Notes: generated by a model from the sequence alone, not told the origin. Counted from the first letter of the stretch, positions 43,065-52,770 are shown. The stretch: 64,000 bases of DNA from Ohtaekwangia sp966211525 (GCA_966211525.1 CBIHOZ010000010.1:1-64000), one strand, 5' to 3'. Numbers and translations: made by a program.

Positions 43065-45491
43065 TTACTCGTCACGAAGGGAATTAACCGGGTTGCCCTG
43101 TGAAGCTTTCCAGGCGCGGTAACTGACCGAGAAGAAGGCGATGGTAAATGTAGCGAGACCGGCTACTATAAATATCCACCATGCCGGTTCGATATGATAG
43201 GCGAATTGCTTTAGCCAGATGTGCATGAGCCATCCGCTGATGGGCCAGGCGAGGAGGTTAGCGATCAATACCAGCTTCAGGAAATCTTTATTGAGTAAAC
43301 GAATGATGCTGCGTTCTGTTGCACCCATCACTTTACGAATGCCAATTTCTTTTGTTCGTTGTTCCGCCATGAAATTGGCAAGACCTACCAGACCCAGGCA
43401 GGCTATAAAAAAAGCGAGTACTGTAAAGATCAGAAAGAGCTGGCCGATGCGCCTTTCGGTTTGATGTTTGCGTTCAAAATTCCGGTCGAGGAAAGTATAT
43501 TCGAAGGCGGCCTCAGGTGAATGTTTTTTCCAGAGACTTCGAATGGTATCGAGGGTTTGCTCAACGTGGGTTCCCTGTATACGAATTGCCATCTCCCAGT
43601 TCGGTTGCTTGCCCAATACAATCGCCATCGGCTGGATCGGATCTTTCAACGATTGGAAGTTGAAGTCCTGCATGATACCGATCACTTCGTGTTCAACCGC
43701 TTTTTCATGTCCGCCATATATACTCCACAATGTTTTACCGGCCAGTGTTTTTATACCCATCTTTTCCGCAGCCGTCTCGTTGAGGATCATTGCTGTTGAA
43801 TCGGATGGAAACTCGGGAGAGAAGAACCTGCCGGTGATCATTTTATACTTCATCGTGCGCATGTGATCGTAGTCCATCTCATACACATTTAACATATAGT
43901 CGCGGGCCGGGTCGGTAGTACTGAATACAAATTGCCAGTCGATGTTGGGAGGGAGGCGATTGCAATAGCTCGCGGCTACGATGGATTCATGTTGCAGTAA
44001 TTCTTTTTTAAATGCGGCACCGTTCTCACCAAGGTTACGCGTATGCAGCAGGTTTACCAGGTTGCTCTTATCGAACCCGAGACTTGCCTTCTGTATATAT
44101 TGCAGTTGTTGATATACCACCAGCGTAGCAATGATCAACCCCGATGAAATAAAGAATTGGAATACAACCAGTGCATTGCGTATACCATACGTCCGCCTGC
44201 GCGAACGGATGCGTCCCTTCATTACTTCAATAGGCGAGAAGGTTGTAAGATAGAATGCCGGGTAACTTCCTGCGAGTAAACCTACAATGATCGCGAAGAT
44301 GGGCAGCCCTGTGAAGAACAGCGGTGACAGAAACACACGCATGCTCAGTTGCTTTTCGGCAAGTATATTGAAAGGCAGAAGCAATATACTGACGATGAAC
44401 AATGCCAGCAGCACGGCAATCACTATATAGAAGAACGATTCGAGCATGAACTGACCAATGAGACGAGACACCGGTGCGCCAACCGTTTTACGTACGCCAA
44501 CTTCTTTCGCGCGACTAGCCGAACGTGCCGTTGACAGATTCATAAAGTTAATGCAGGCCAGTAGCGTGATGAAGGCTGCTATAGCACTGAAGAGGTATAT
44601 ATACTGAATGTTACCGTTGGTCTCAATCTCATCGGTAAAGCGCGAGTAGAGATGTATGTCCGTGAGACGTTGTGTAAAAAATGCAATCTCGTTGCCTTGT
44701 ATTTTTGACTGATCAATATTTACTCTTCTCAATTCTTCCAGTTCCGGATCTACGTGCTTCTTGACAAAAGCATGCAGCATTTCATCAACCGGTTTGATGG
44801 TAGCATCGGGCTTGAGTTTGAAATAAGTGATGGTGCGTCCGGTTACCCAGTTCGAGGTGTGCACATCGTCCCACGAAGTAAGCGAAAGTATACCGGTGAA
44901 ATGAAAGTGGCTGTTGGTAGGAGGATCCGCAGCAATGCCGCTAACCTGCACAGTATATCCCTGTGCCAGCACCATCGTTTTTCCGATTGGTGTTTTATCG
45001 CCAGGGCCTTTATAGTCGAAGTAACGTTGGGCTGTAGATTCGGTAATGACCAGTTTACGTTGACCATGCAGTACCTCATCGGGATCACCTTCTATCAATT
45101 GAAAATTAAAGAAGTGAAAGAAGTTTGAATCTGCTAATAAAAGATTAGGTTCGGTAAAGGACCGATCTTCATAGCGCATCGGAAATGTAGCCCAGCTTGC
45201 CAGTTGTGTGACAGATTCCACAGCACTGCTTTCGCGTTGAAGTGTCTTTGCCAGCGGAGCTGCAGTATATACCGATAATACTTTTTTGCCCTGCAACATG
45301 CCACGAAACGCGACACGGTATATACGATTGGCATTCGGGTGGAAGGTATCATAGCTTAGTTCATCATGGAGGTATAACACAATGAGAAGGCTACACGCAA
45401 TGCCGATGGTAAGTCCGGCAATGTTTATGAACGAGAAGCCTTTGTGCCGAAGCATATACCGTAACGCTATGGACAAGTAGCTTTTTATCAT
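43065..45491 (-). CDS. FtsX/MacB-type ABC transporter permease
   Basis: The 808-residue protein has the layout of large Bacteroidota MacB-like permeases: one N-terminal membrane helix (about 19-41, GFSFINIAGLTIGIACSLLIV), a periplasmic core domain (MacB_PCD), a three-helix FtsX block at about 290-425 (SRAKEVGVRKTVGAP), a second periplasmic domain, and a last FtsX block (about 680-800, QRTKEIGIRKVMGAT). It would work with a cytoplasmic ATPase for export of lipids, peptides or drugs; none is encoded nearby. The next gene is a paralogue on the same strand. Confidence 0.92.
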   Translation of the reverse strand: MIKSYLSIALRYMLRHKGFSFINIAGLTIGIACSLLIVLYLHDELSYDTFHPNANRIYRVAFRGMLQGKKVLSVYTAAPLAKTLQRESSAVESVTQLASWATFPMRYEDRSFTEPNLLLADSNFFHFFNFQLIEGDPDEVLHGQRKLVITESTAQRYFDYKGPGDKTPIGKTMVLAQGYTVQVSGIAADPPTNSHFHFTGILSLTSWDDVHTSNWVTGRTITYFKLKPDATIKPVDEMLHAFVKKHVDPELEELRRVNIDQSKIQGNEIAFFTQRLTDIHLYSRFTDEIETNGNIQYIYLFSAIAAFITLLACINFMNLSTARSASRAKEVGVRKTVGAPVSRLIGQFMLESFFYIVIAVLLALFIVSILLLPFNILAEKQLSMRVFLSPLFFTGLPIFAIIVGLLAGSYPAFYLTTFSPIEVMKGRIRSRRRTYGIRNALVVFQFFISSGLIIATLVVYQQLQYIQKASLGFDKSNLVNLLHTRNLGENGAAFKKELLQHESIVAASYCNRLPPNIDWQFVFSTTDPARDYMLNVYEMDYDHMRTMKYKMITGRFFSPEFPSDSTAMILNETAAEKMGIKTLAGKTLWSIYGGHEKAVEHEVIGIMQDFNFQSLKDPIQPMAIVLGKQPNWEMAIRIQGTHVEQTLDTIRSLWKKHSPEAAFEYTFLDRNFERKHQTERRIGQLFLIFTVLAFFIACLGLVGLANFMAEQRTKEIGIRKVMGATERSIIRLLNKDFLKLVLIANLLAWPISGWLMHIWLKQFAYHIEPAWWIFIVAGLATFTIAFFSVSYRAWKASQGNPVNSLRDE

Positions 45492-45628
45492 ACCGATTTA
45501 CGGTGTGAATATACGGCTCCAAAATGGATAGTACATCATGGTCCGCAGCCAGCGGTCTCCATACAATCAGAATGGATGCTGCTGATGTACGAGACCACGG
45601 CTATGGAATTCACTATGTAAACTAAAAA

Positions 45629-48019
45629 CTATTCGCTGCGAAGGGCATCCACCGGATTGCTGAGGGCCGCCTTCAGTGCCTGGAAGCTGATGGTAAGCAA
45701 CGCGATTACGATCGATGCTATACCCGCTATAATAAAAGTACCCGCTCCGATTGAGATGCTATATTGAAAGTCGGCCAGCCACTGGTTCATCACGAAGTAT
45801 GCAATGACGCTGGCTACGATAAACGATACAAAGATGAGTTGTATAAACTCTGCTGATAATTTATACAGGATGGTGCCGTTGCTGGCACCCAGTACTTTGC
45901 GTATGCCAATCTCTTTTCTGCGTTGTTCAGCTGTAAACGCTGAGAGTGCAAAGAGACCCAGGCCGGCAATGATCATGGCCAGTGTTGTGAAGTGAGTGAA
46001 CATACTGGCGAAGGCCTGTTCATTCCGATACAGGTTGGCGAATTGTTCATCGAGGAAAGCATACTCGAATGTAGTGCCTGGATTTATTTTCTTCCACGTG
46101 TCTTCTATAAATGCAATGGTCTCTTTCATGTTCGCTGATTTCACTTTCACCGCCATTGATCCGTTATCCTTGTTATAGAGCATGAACAGCGGTTCGAGTT
46201 TATGGCGTATCGTGGCGAAGTGAAAATCTTTTACAACGCCCACCACGGTATAGGTGGTGAGATCGTTGATGGTGGCACCGGATTGTAAACTTATCTTTTT
46301 ACCAACCGGATCTTTCCATTTGAGGAAGCGTGCCATCTCCTCGTTAATGATCATCGAAAGCGAATCATCGTAGTCGAGTGAGAAGTTTCGTCCATCCATA
46401 ACTTTGATACCCATCGTAGGTATAAAGCTTTCGTCCGCTACCATAATACTGGTAATGATATTCGTCTCGGCACTGATGGCACCCTCGGGGAAAATATTGG
46501 TGCGTCCCAACTGTTGTCCCATGCGGGAAGATGAAGTACCGGCAGCCACTATATTGGGGTTGTGCAGCAATTCATTTTTCAACGTGGTGGCATTGGCAAC
46601 AATCTGTCCGTTCTGCTGCAACGTTATTACCTGCTCGCGACTATAGCCGAGATCGGTAGTATATATGAACCGCATCTGCTGATATACTATACCGGTGCCT
46701 ACCATAAGTGCAATGGAGATTGTAAACTGAAGCACGACCAATGCCTTACGCAACCGTATACCGCCGGCTGAATTCTTGAATGAGCCTTTCAGTACCAGTA
46801 TAGGTTTAAAGGATGAGAGTACAAACGCAGGATATAGTCCCGCTAATGTACCTACGATCAACACCAGCCCTGCAAGCATCGCGATACTTTGGGGCTGCAT
46901 GAGTACCGTAACATCGGCAAACCGGTGGTACGTGCTGTTAAGCAACGGTACGGCTACCAGCACAGCAGCAACGGCCAGCAATGCCGCTACACAGGTTACC
47001 AGTATCGATTCGATAAGGTGCTGCGCAATAAGTTGCTGGCGTACAGCGCCAATTACTTTGCGCATGCCTACTTCCTTCGCGCGCCCGGTTGACTTGGCCG
47101 TAACCAGGTTCATGAAGTTTACGGCTGCCAGTATCAGAATTAGTATAGCAATGGTGGAGAGTACATATACATTCAATACATCCGATTTATTAGCATTTGT
47201 CTCAAAGAGAATTTCTTTTGATTTCAAGTGAACATCCTGCAACGGCTGCACTACAGGTGTAAAGAATTCGTATGCGTTGTTCTTGGTGCTGATGGCTTTC
47301 AGTTTTGCGTTCAGGTCAGCAGGGTCAACCGGTTTATCGAGCAGCAAGTACGAGAAGCAAAATATACCTTGCCACGTGTCGAGCGCCTGTCGCAGGCCAT
47401 CTTCATTTTGGCCCGGTACAAGCGAATGCAGCAGATCAAATTGTAAGTGTGAATTTTTGGGAAGATCGGCAAGTACAGCCGTTACATTCAGGTCGGTGTT
47501 TTGGTTGAGCTTCACCGTTTTACCGATCGGATTTTCGCTGCCGAAAATTTTCTTCGCGAGCGTTTCGGTGATCACAATAGAGCCCGGTTTATCCAGCGCA
47601 CCCGTTGTGGCGCCATCAATGATTTTGAAATCGAATACTTCAAATATAGCAGGGTCGGCACGGAAGGCGGCTTCGCATTTCAAAGGTTTATCCTGGTAGC
47701 TTAAATCATAGCGACCACCGCCGGTAAGGCGTGCACTTTTTATTACTTCCGGTAATTCTTCTTCCGCAGCCGGTGCGAGGCGAGGTTGTGTAACACCAAC
47801 CAGTTTGCTGCTTACACCTTCAGCACTATCGATGGTGAGCAGGCGTACAATGCGTGTATAGTTGGTGTGAAATGTATCGTAGGAAAGATCTTCGGCAACG
47901 TACAGGTATATAATCATACTCGCGGTGAGTCCGAATGCCAGCCCGATGATCTTGATAAATGAATATCCTTTTTGCTTCAGCAGGTTGCGTAGGCCCGTAA
48001 TGAAGTAGCTCTTGAACAT
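45629..48019 (-). CDS. FtsX/MacB-type ABC transporter permease (paralogue)
   Basis: The 796-residue protein has the same architecture as the adjacent gene, with MFKSYFITGLRNLLKQKGYSF-like opening, an N-terminal membrane helix at about 20-43, FtsX blocks with STGRAKEVGMRKVIGA (about 300-315) and EQRRKEIGIRKVLGASNG, and an ending NPVDALRSE equivalent to NPVNSLRDE in the paralogue. It is separated by 137 bases from the other permease on the same strand, so tandem duplication followed by divergence is likely. No ATPase partner is encoded nearby. The upstream 300-base region carries no clear regulator. Confidence 0.92.
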   Translation of the reverse strand: MFKSYFITGLRNLLKQKGYSFIKIIGLAFGLTASMIIYLYVAEDLSYDTFHTNYTRIVRLLTIDSAEGVSSKLVGVTQPRLAPAAEEELPEVIKSARLTGGGRYDLSYQDKPLKCEAAFRADPAIFEVFDFKIIDGATTGALDKPGSIVITETLAKKIFGSENPIGKTVKLNQNTDLNVTAVLADLPKNSHLQFDLLHSLVPGQNEDGLRQALDTWQGIFCFSYLLLDKPVDPADLNAKLKAISTKNNAYEFFTPVVQPLQDVHLKSKEILFETNANKSDVLNVYVLSTIAILILILAAVNFMNLVTAKSTGRAKEVGMRKVIGAVRQQLIAQHLIESILVTCVAALLAVAAVLVAVPLLNSTYHRFADVTVLMQPQSIAMLAGLVLIVGTLAGLYPAFVLSSFKPILVLKGSFKNSAGGIRLRKALVVLQFTISIALMVGTGIVYQQMRFIYTTDLGYSREQVITLQQNGQIVANATTLKNELLHNPNIVAAGTSSSRMGQQLGRTNIFPEGAISAETNIITSIMVADESFIPTMGIKVMDGRNFSLDYDDSLSMIINEEMARFLKWKDPVGKKISLQSGATINDLTTYTVVGVVKDFHFATIRHKLEPLFMLYNKDNGSMAVKVKSANMKETIAFIEDTWKKINPGTTFEYAFLDEQFANLYRNEQAFASMFTHFTTLAMIIAGLGLFALSAFTAEQRRKEIGIRKVLGASNGTILYKLSAEFIQLIFVSFIVASVIAYFVMNQWLADFQYSISIGAGTFIIAGIASIVIALLTISFQALKAALSNPVDALRSE

Positions 48020-48342
48020 AGGTTATGCGATTTGCTATGCGTAAGTCAATAGTAGTGCCATGAAAAAAAGCGCAGAAATTGTGAACGGGAAGCGCGATTT
48101 CCCAAGCTGGGGGATGGACGCTTCTGTACGGATTCGTCCGCGAGCGGGCAAATGCAGTGGGCCTGCGGATGACGCTGATTGACGCAGAACAATATTGCAG
48201 ACTGACGGTATAGGCGTTGAGTAGGATGCGAAAATATATTCTCAATATATTCTTAGTGTAGAGTGATAAAAAAGTCTCCGTTGATCTGGGAGCTCTGCGG
48301 GTAATATTCTTTATTCGCGTAATTTGAAATTGATTTGCATGT
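48020..48342. other. Divergent intergenic region, permease / NADAR
   Basis: This 323-base gap separates divergent genes and must hold two promoters. The segment at 48062-48215 is unusually GC-rich, with GCGCAGAAATTG, GGGAAGCGCGATTTCCC (a short hairpin at 48090-48106) and GGACGCTTCTGTACGG. The AT-rich parts at 48230-48260 and 48300-48342 are more promoter-like. No repeat family of the window occurs here, and no small gene is seen. Confidence 0.5.
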
Positions 48343-48894
48343 ATGAAGTATGATATCAAATGGCTTACGGATAGATTTGATCAAGGCGAGAAGCTTGAGT
48401 TTATATTCTTCTGGGGCCACACGGGTAAGCATGGTGAGGCGGTTGGTAAATTTATATTCAGTCAGTGGTATCCTTCGCCTTTTATAGTTGATGGAGTTAC
48501 ATACGCTACAGCAGAACATTGGATGATGGCGCAGAAGGCAAAACTGTTCAACGATAATGATATAGTTGAGAAGATTGTTTTAAGTGAGAAGCCCGGAGAA
48601 GTAAAAGCGCTTGGCCGTCAGATCCGGAATTTTGATGAAGCAAAATGGAATGCGCATAAATATGAAATCGTTACGAACGGATCGATTCATAAATTTCAGC
48701 AGAACACAATCCTAAAAACTTACCTGCTCAACACAGGCGACAAGATATTGGTTGAAGCCAGTCCTTCTGATGCTATCTGGGGAATAGGACTTCACCAGGA
48801 TGAAAATCAAATTGAAAATCCGCATACCTGGAGAGGCACAAACTTACTTGGCTTTGCTTTGATGGAAGCGCGTGATTTTCTTCGTACCCAATGA
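48343..48894 (+). CDS. NADAR (YbiA-like) protein
   Basis: The 183-residue protein is a NADAR-family member: FFWGHTGKHGEAVGKFIFSQ, FIVDGVTYATAEHWMMAQKA and the late NPHTWRGTNLLGFALMEARD are the conserved motifs, with AIWGIGL as the centre. NADAR proteins act on ADP-ribosyl derivatives and riboflavin-pathway damage products (YbiA); N-glycosidase activity is documented for some. It is followed by the VOC gene, whose ATG lies 19 bases after this stop, so the two may be co-transcribed. Confidence 0.9.
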   Translation: MKYDIKWLTDRFDQGEKLEFIFFWGHTGKHGEAVGKFIFSQWYPSPFIVDGVTYATAEHWMMAQKAKLFNDNDIVEKIVLSEKPGEVKALGRQIRNFDEAKWNAHKYEIVTNGSIHKFQQNTILKTYLLNTGDKILVEASPSDAIWGIGLHQDENQIENPHTWRGTNLLGFALMEARDFLRTQ

Positions 48895-48913
48895 CATTCG
48901 ATACTATTCTACT

Positions 48914-49264
48914 ATGCATCTGAATCTGCTTGTTATCAAAAGTGCACGTATGGAAGAGCTTGTCTCATTCTACCAGATGCTCGGTGTGCGTTTTGACCAT
49001 CATCAACATCAACGCGGTCCTCTTCATTATGCAGCGGAGCTTGGTAACATGGTCTTTGAAATATACCCGTTACCGGAAAATGAATTGGTAAATACATCCA
49101 TCAGGCTTGGCTTCTCTGTCGCCAATCTGGAAAGCACCATCGGCCAACTTGGAAAAGCCGGTATAAAAATAATACGAGAACCCAAACAGACTGAATGGGG
49201 ATATATAGGTATAGTTGAAGATCCGGATGGCAGAAAAGTTGAGCTTAAACAGTTGTCAGGTTAA
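48914..49264 (+). CDS. VOC-family (glyoxalase/bleomycin-resistance-like) protein
   Basis: From ATG 48914 the product is 116 residues; the open frame continues upstream to 48872 but lacks a good start. The VOC fold is evident: MHLNLLVIKSARMEELVSFY, LGVRFDHHQHQ, GFSVANLESTIGQLGKAGIK and the end VEDPDGRKVELKQ. The expected metal ligands (His/Glu at the strand ends, e.g. H3, E61 or E112) are plausible. The substrate is unknown. It starts 19 bases after the NADAR gene. Confidence 0.85.
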   Translation: MHLNLLVIKSARMEELVSFYQMLGVRFDHHQHQRGPLHYAAELGNMVFEIYPLPENELVNTSIRLGFSVANLESTIGQLGKAGIKIIREPKQTEWGYIGIVEDPDGRKVELKQLSG

Positions 49265-49398
49265 GGCCCGCAGATGCCGCGGATTTCCGCATAAAAATGC
49301 ACGCGGAAGATTATGTATATGATTGAGGATCTTATCAGGGAGGTTATATCGTTACTATACCTTTAAAAATCTGCGTTTATCTGCGTATTCAGCGGGCC
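49265..49398. repeat. Inverted repeat with CTGCGTTTATCTGCG words
   Basis: GGCCCGC (49265-49271) with GCAGATGCCGCGGATTTCCGC just after it is mirrored by ATCTGCGTTTATCTGCG (49369-49385) and GCGGGCC (49392-49398). A 95-base AT-rich spacer separates the arms. It is a distinct sequence family but the same design as the other intergenic elements. Confidence 0.7.
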
Positions 49399-49430
49399 CA
49401 AAAATTGCATTGATTATATAGCACGCCTGT

Positions 49431-49462
49431 TTTTTGTTTACATATTTAATGCGATACTTGTA
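49431..49462 (+). promoter_or_regulatory. Putative promoter of the aldo/keto reductase gene
   Basis: TTTTTG (49431-49436) and TACTTGTA (49455-49462) are spaced by 18 bases, close to the Bacteroidota -33/-7 pattern, and lie 21 bases before the ATG. One -7 position differs from TAnnTTTG. Confidence 0.35.
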
Positions 49463-49483
49463 GTATAACCGATTAACGCGCGT

Positions 49484-50377
49484 ATGCAAAAGATTTATTT
49501 AAGTGATGCCGGTCCAAAGGTTTCTCCCGCTGTATATGGTTTTTACCGCTGGGACACCGAACTCGAAAATGCCCCGGCATCGATGGAACGTATCGTTGCC
49601 CTTTGCCTTGAACTTGGCATTAACACTTTCGACCATGCCGATATATATGGTTCCTCACAATGTGAAGAATTGTTTGGAGCGCTCCTCAGCAAAAAGTCGT
49701 TCAAGCGTGAAGATATAGTACTGTTTACCAAATGCGGCTTAAAAGTTCCGCAGGCGGGCAACCCCTCCATACGCGTAAAACATTACGATACTTCGGCTAC
49801 TCACATCCTGCAGAGCGTAGAAAACTCACTCCGTAAACTCAAGACCGACTATATCGATATATTCTTACTCGATCACCTCGATCACGTTTCGAATCTCGAG
49901 GAGACTGCTATAGCGCTTGAGAAACTGATGAAGTCAGGAAAGATCAGAAATATTGGTGTGGCTAACTTCTCTGTGTTCCAGCACCAGTTGCTGGCCTCGT
50001 ACCTGCACACTCCGATTGTAACACACCACCTCGAGTTGAACCTGCTCAACACGTCTGCACTCGACAACGGGCAGATAGACTATATCAAGCAACGCTATAT
50101 GCGTCCACTCGTTTCAGCACCGGTAGCCAGTGGCAGAATTGCTACGGGCACAGATGAACAGGCTGTACGTGTACGCAAGAAGTTACAAGAGATGGCCGCA
50201 AAGTATAGTGTAGATATAGAGTCCGTGGCAGTTGCGTGGCTTATAAAACTCGGAGCACTTCCATTGATTGGTACGCGCGAAGAACAACGCATCCGTAACA
50301 TCGCCAATGCTTTCAATATCCAGCTCGATCACCAGGATTGGTATGAGCTCTATACGGCATCACGTGGGGAAATATAG
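49484..50377 (+). CDS. Aldo/keto reductase
   Basis: The 297-residue protein is a YdhF-like aldo/keto reductase. The catalytic tetrad is visible: D50 and Y55 in TFDHADIYG, K83 in LFTKCG and H131 in FLLDHLDH. The NADP-binding end is present (LIGTREEQRIRNIANAF). Such enzymes reduce aldehydes and ketones using NADPH. It is transcribed alone, and a putative promoter lies just upstream. Confidence 0.93.
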   Translation: MQKIYLSDAGPKVSPAVYGFYRWDTELENAPASMERIVALCLELGINTFDHADIYGSSQCEELFGALLSKKSFKREDIVLFTKCGLKVPQAGNPSIRVKHYDTSATHILQSVENSLRKLKTDYIDIFLLDHLDHVSNLEETAIALEKLMKSGKIRNIGVANFSVFQHQLLASYLHTPIVTHHLELNLLNTSALDNGQIDYIKQRYMRPLVSAPVASGRIATGTDEQAVRVRKKLQEMAAKYSVDIESVAVAWLIKLGALPLIGTREEQRIRNIANAFNIQLDHQDWYELYTASRGEI

Positions 50378-50431
50378 TGGAGGTGGCGATTTTCTCTTTA
50401 GGGAGAGATAGCTTCCCATTGCACGTGTTTG

Positions 50432-50526
50432 AAATCCAGAGACACAAAGTTCTCAGAGAAGACACGGAGTTACTCAAAGTCTATGTAACGCTGTGTCTTC
50501 TTTGTGTTCCTGGTGCAATTGGATTT
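50432..50526. repeat. Inverted repeat (GTGTCTTC/AAATCC module), inside-out order
   Basis: AAATCCAGAGACACAAAG (50432-50449) and GAGAAGACACGGAGTTAC (50456-50473) face CGCTGTGTCTTCTTTGTG (50490-50507) and GCAATTGGATTT (50515-50526). It is related to 7107-7229 and 9057-9177, but here GGATTT lies on the outside. It sits between convergent genes. Confidence 0.75.
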
Positions 50527-50541
50527 GCTAACGGATAACGA

Positions 50542-51714
50542 CTACCGTTCAACAGGAATATAGATGTGAAACGTTGCCCCCTCATTCGGCTTTCCTTCCG
50601 CCTGTATAAACCCGTTGTGATTATCCAGGATCCTCTTACAAATCGATAGTCCTATACCCGTGCCGCTATATTCGCTTTGTCCGTGCAGGCGTTGAAAAAC
50701 TTCAAAGATCCGGTTGCTATAGGCTTCATCAAACCCGATACCGTTATCCGCTACAGTAATATGATGGAACCGTTTCGTCAGATCACCGGTATAGCCTTTT
50801 ATCTGGTCAGCCGTTACGTCATCAGCATGGATGCGTATCTGCGGGTGTATATCTTTTCGAGAGAACTTGAGAGCGTTGCTAAGCAGGTTCACAAACAACT
50901 GCTGGAACTGAAAGCGTATCAGATCGAGTATCGGTAGCGGTGAAGCTTCCACTACAGCATGTTTGTCGCGAATCGTTTCATCGAGGTCGCGCTTAACAAT
51001 TTCAATAATCTCATTCAGATCGACACGTTCAAATTTACGTTCCTGTGTTGATGTTCGTGAGTAGGCGAGGAGATCTTCGATCAGTGCCTGCATGTGCGAA
51101 GTTGTATTCACAATGCGCTGCATATACTCTTTGCCTTTATCAGAGAGCGTTTCTCCATCCACTTCTTTTATCCGGTGAATGAACGATTGTATTTTTCGCA
51201 GCGGAGCCTGCAGGTCGTGACTGGATACATACGCGAATGAAGTAAGCTCCTGGTTCATCTGCTCGAGCTCGGCATTCTTCTTCTTCATTTTGTCTTCGGC
51301 CGATTTGCGCTCGGTAAGATCACGCGTTACTTTTGCAAAGCCGATCACATCATGTGCATCGTTGTGAAGTGCCGTAATAATAACGCTGCTCCAGAACAAC
51401 GTTCCATCTTTACGCACACGCCATCCTTCGTACTCTGCTTTACCGTTGATGCGTGCCTTTTCTATGAATTTTTCCGGGAGGTGTTGCTCCTGGTCCTGTC
51501 GTGTATAAAATATACGGAAGTGCTGGCCGATAGCTTCTTCCGTAGTATAGCCTTTCAGTGTCTCAGCACCTTTATTCCAGTCAATGATATAGCCATCGTT
51601 ATCCAGCAGTATAAAGGAATAATCCTGCACCTCTGAAATCATCTTCTCCCAATATAAACTGGTCAGTTGGCTTCGGTTGCCAAGCGCGAGTTTCTTTTGA
51701 GACATAGAGCTCAT
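50542..51714 (-). CDS. PAS-domain sensor histidine kinase
   Basis: The 390-residue cytoplasmic kinase has one PAS domain at about 28-137 (YSFILLDNDGYIIDWNKGAETL, with FYTRQDQEQHLPEKFIEKA), a HisKA domain with phosphorylated H166 (FAYVSSHDLQAPLRKIQ) and an HATPase_c domain (DNGIGFDEAYSNRIFEVFQR, SGTGIGLSICKRI). No membrane helices are present, so it senses an internal cue. A response regulator gene lies 79 bases upstream on the same strand, and the two probably form a phosphotransfer pair. PAS-phytochrome-like kinases of this short form are common in Bacteroidota. Confidence 0.93.
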   Translation of the reverse strand: MSSMSQKKLALGNRSQLTSLYWEKMISEVQDYSFILLDNDGYIIDWNKGAETLKGYTTEEAIGQHFRIFYTRQDQEQHLPEKFIEKARINGKAEYEGWRVRKDGTLFWSSVIITALHNDAHDVIGFAKVTRDLTERKSAEDKMKKKNAELEQMNQELTSFAYVSSHDLQAPLRKIQSFIHRIKEVDGETLSDKGKEYMQRIVNTTSHMQALIEDLLAYSRTSTQERKFERVDLNEIIEIVKRDLDETIRDKHAVVEASPLPILDLIRFQFQQLFVNLLSNALKFSRKDIHPQIRIHADDVTADQIKGYTGDLTKRFHHITVADNGIGFDEAYSNRIFEVFQRLHGQSEYSGTGIGLSICKRILDNHNGFIQAEGKPNEGATFHIYIPVER

Positions 51715-51793
51715 CGTATTTTATTTCCTGATAAGAAACCTGTTCTACGAAAGATAGTAATTCTGGTGTGATTACGATATCGATCTTATGTAG

Positions 51794-52246
51794 TCAGTAT
51801 ATAATGCTGCTCACAGAATTAGGATGCCGGCACTTGAGCCAGTAGCGCAGGATAAGGTGCATTGTTTTTTTCAATTCTTCGAAGCTGTTCTCCTTGAGGA
51901 AGAATCCCTGAACCGAAAGCTCATACGCTCTCCGTACCTGTGCAGGGCTTGCGGCTGTGGAAAAGAAAATGAAGGGTATACTTTTGCGTTTCAGGAATGC
52001 ATCGTGACAGATATTCTCCAGTAGTTCAAGTCCATCCATCAGCGGCATATTAATATCGCAGAGAATGAGAAGAGGCTTTTGAGTTGTTGTCTTCAAATAC
52101 TCAAGCACCTTGTTTCCGTTACTGAAGAAGAGAAGTTGATCTCCCACCCCGATCTCGGCGCAGACGGATTTCAGAATATCCTGATCGTCAGGGTCGTCTT
52201 CAACAATTAGTATCGGTGAGTTTGGAGGAATGATCAGTTGTTCCAT
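51794..52246 (-). CDS. Single-domain response regulator
   Basis: The 150-residue receiver domain has an acidic pocket (VEDDPDD, E16-D18), phosphoacceptor D64 (LILCDINMPLMDG) and K118 (GFFLKENS). There is no output domain, so it signals by protein interaction. It is transcribed with, and ends 79 bases before, the PAS kinase at 50542-51714, an obvious partner. Confidence 0.92.
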   Translation of the reverse strand: MEQLIIPPNSPILIVEDDPDDQDILKSVCAEIGVGDQLLFFSNGNKVLEYLKTTTQKPLLILCDINMPLMDGLELLENICHDAFLKRKSIPFIFFSTAASPAQVRRAYELSVQGFFLKENSFEELKKTMHLILRYWLKCRHPNSVSSIIY

Positions 52247-52420
52247 CCGTCACGAACCATAAAATATAATGCCAGCACAGCTATATTTTTTCAACGGTTT
52301 AGTAGAAGCGGCAAAGCTTACGATTGTCCTGATGTGAGCACAGGCTGGTTACTGCACTTATTTATAAAGAGAGCTGCGAATAGATGTGAGAGTCGATTTG
52401 TTCCGGGGTTGGCCATAAAC

Positions 52421-52450
52421 AAAAAAACCAGGAACGAGCCTGGTTTTTTT
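52421..52450. terminator. Terminator (csp side)
   Basis: AAAAAAACCAGG (52421-52432) pairs with CCTGGTTTTTTT (52439-52450). The A and T runs make it efficient on both strands. It ends the cold-shock gene transcript read from the minus strand. Confidence 0.88.
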
Positions 52451-52468
52451 CTATAGCTGAGCGTTTGC

Positions 52469-52666
52469 TTAGTTTGCTAACCGAACATTTACTGCATTTA
52501 CGCCTTTTTTTCCCTGTTGGAGTTCAAAAGTCACTACATCGTTTTGACGGATTGAATCAACAAGCAATCCGGAAATGTGTACAAAGTAATCTTGTCCTGT
52601 TGCTGTTTCTTTGATAAAACCAAATCCTTTGGCTTCATTAAAAAATTTTACTGTTCCTTCTTTCAT
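52469..52666 (-). CDS. Cold-shock protein (CspA family)
   Basis: From ATG 52666 (preferred to the upstream frame start at 52690) the product is 65 residues. It is a single cold-shock domain with RNP1 KGFGFI (about 14-19) and RNP2 DYFVHI (about 29-34), where the usual DVFVH has Tyr. It binds single-stranded nucleic acid and melts RNA structure. The neighbouring DEAD-box helicase diverges from it and has the same likely role in RNA metabolism. Confidence 0.95.
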   Translation of the reverse strand: MKEGTVKFFNEAKGFGFIKETATGQDYFVHISGLLVDSIRQNDVVTFELQQGKKGVNAVNVRLAN

Positions 52667-52770
52667 TGAATTAAATAAAAATCGATACAAAGGTAAGAGA
52701 TAAACCTTAAGGCAGTATACCTTTTGCCGGCTTATCCGGAAATTAACGTTAAAGTATCATATAAATTGCT

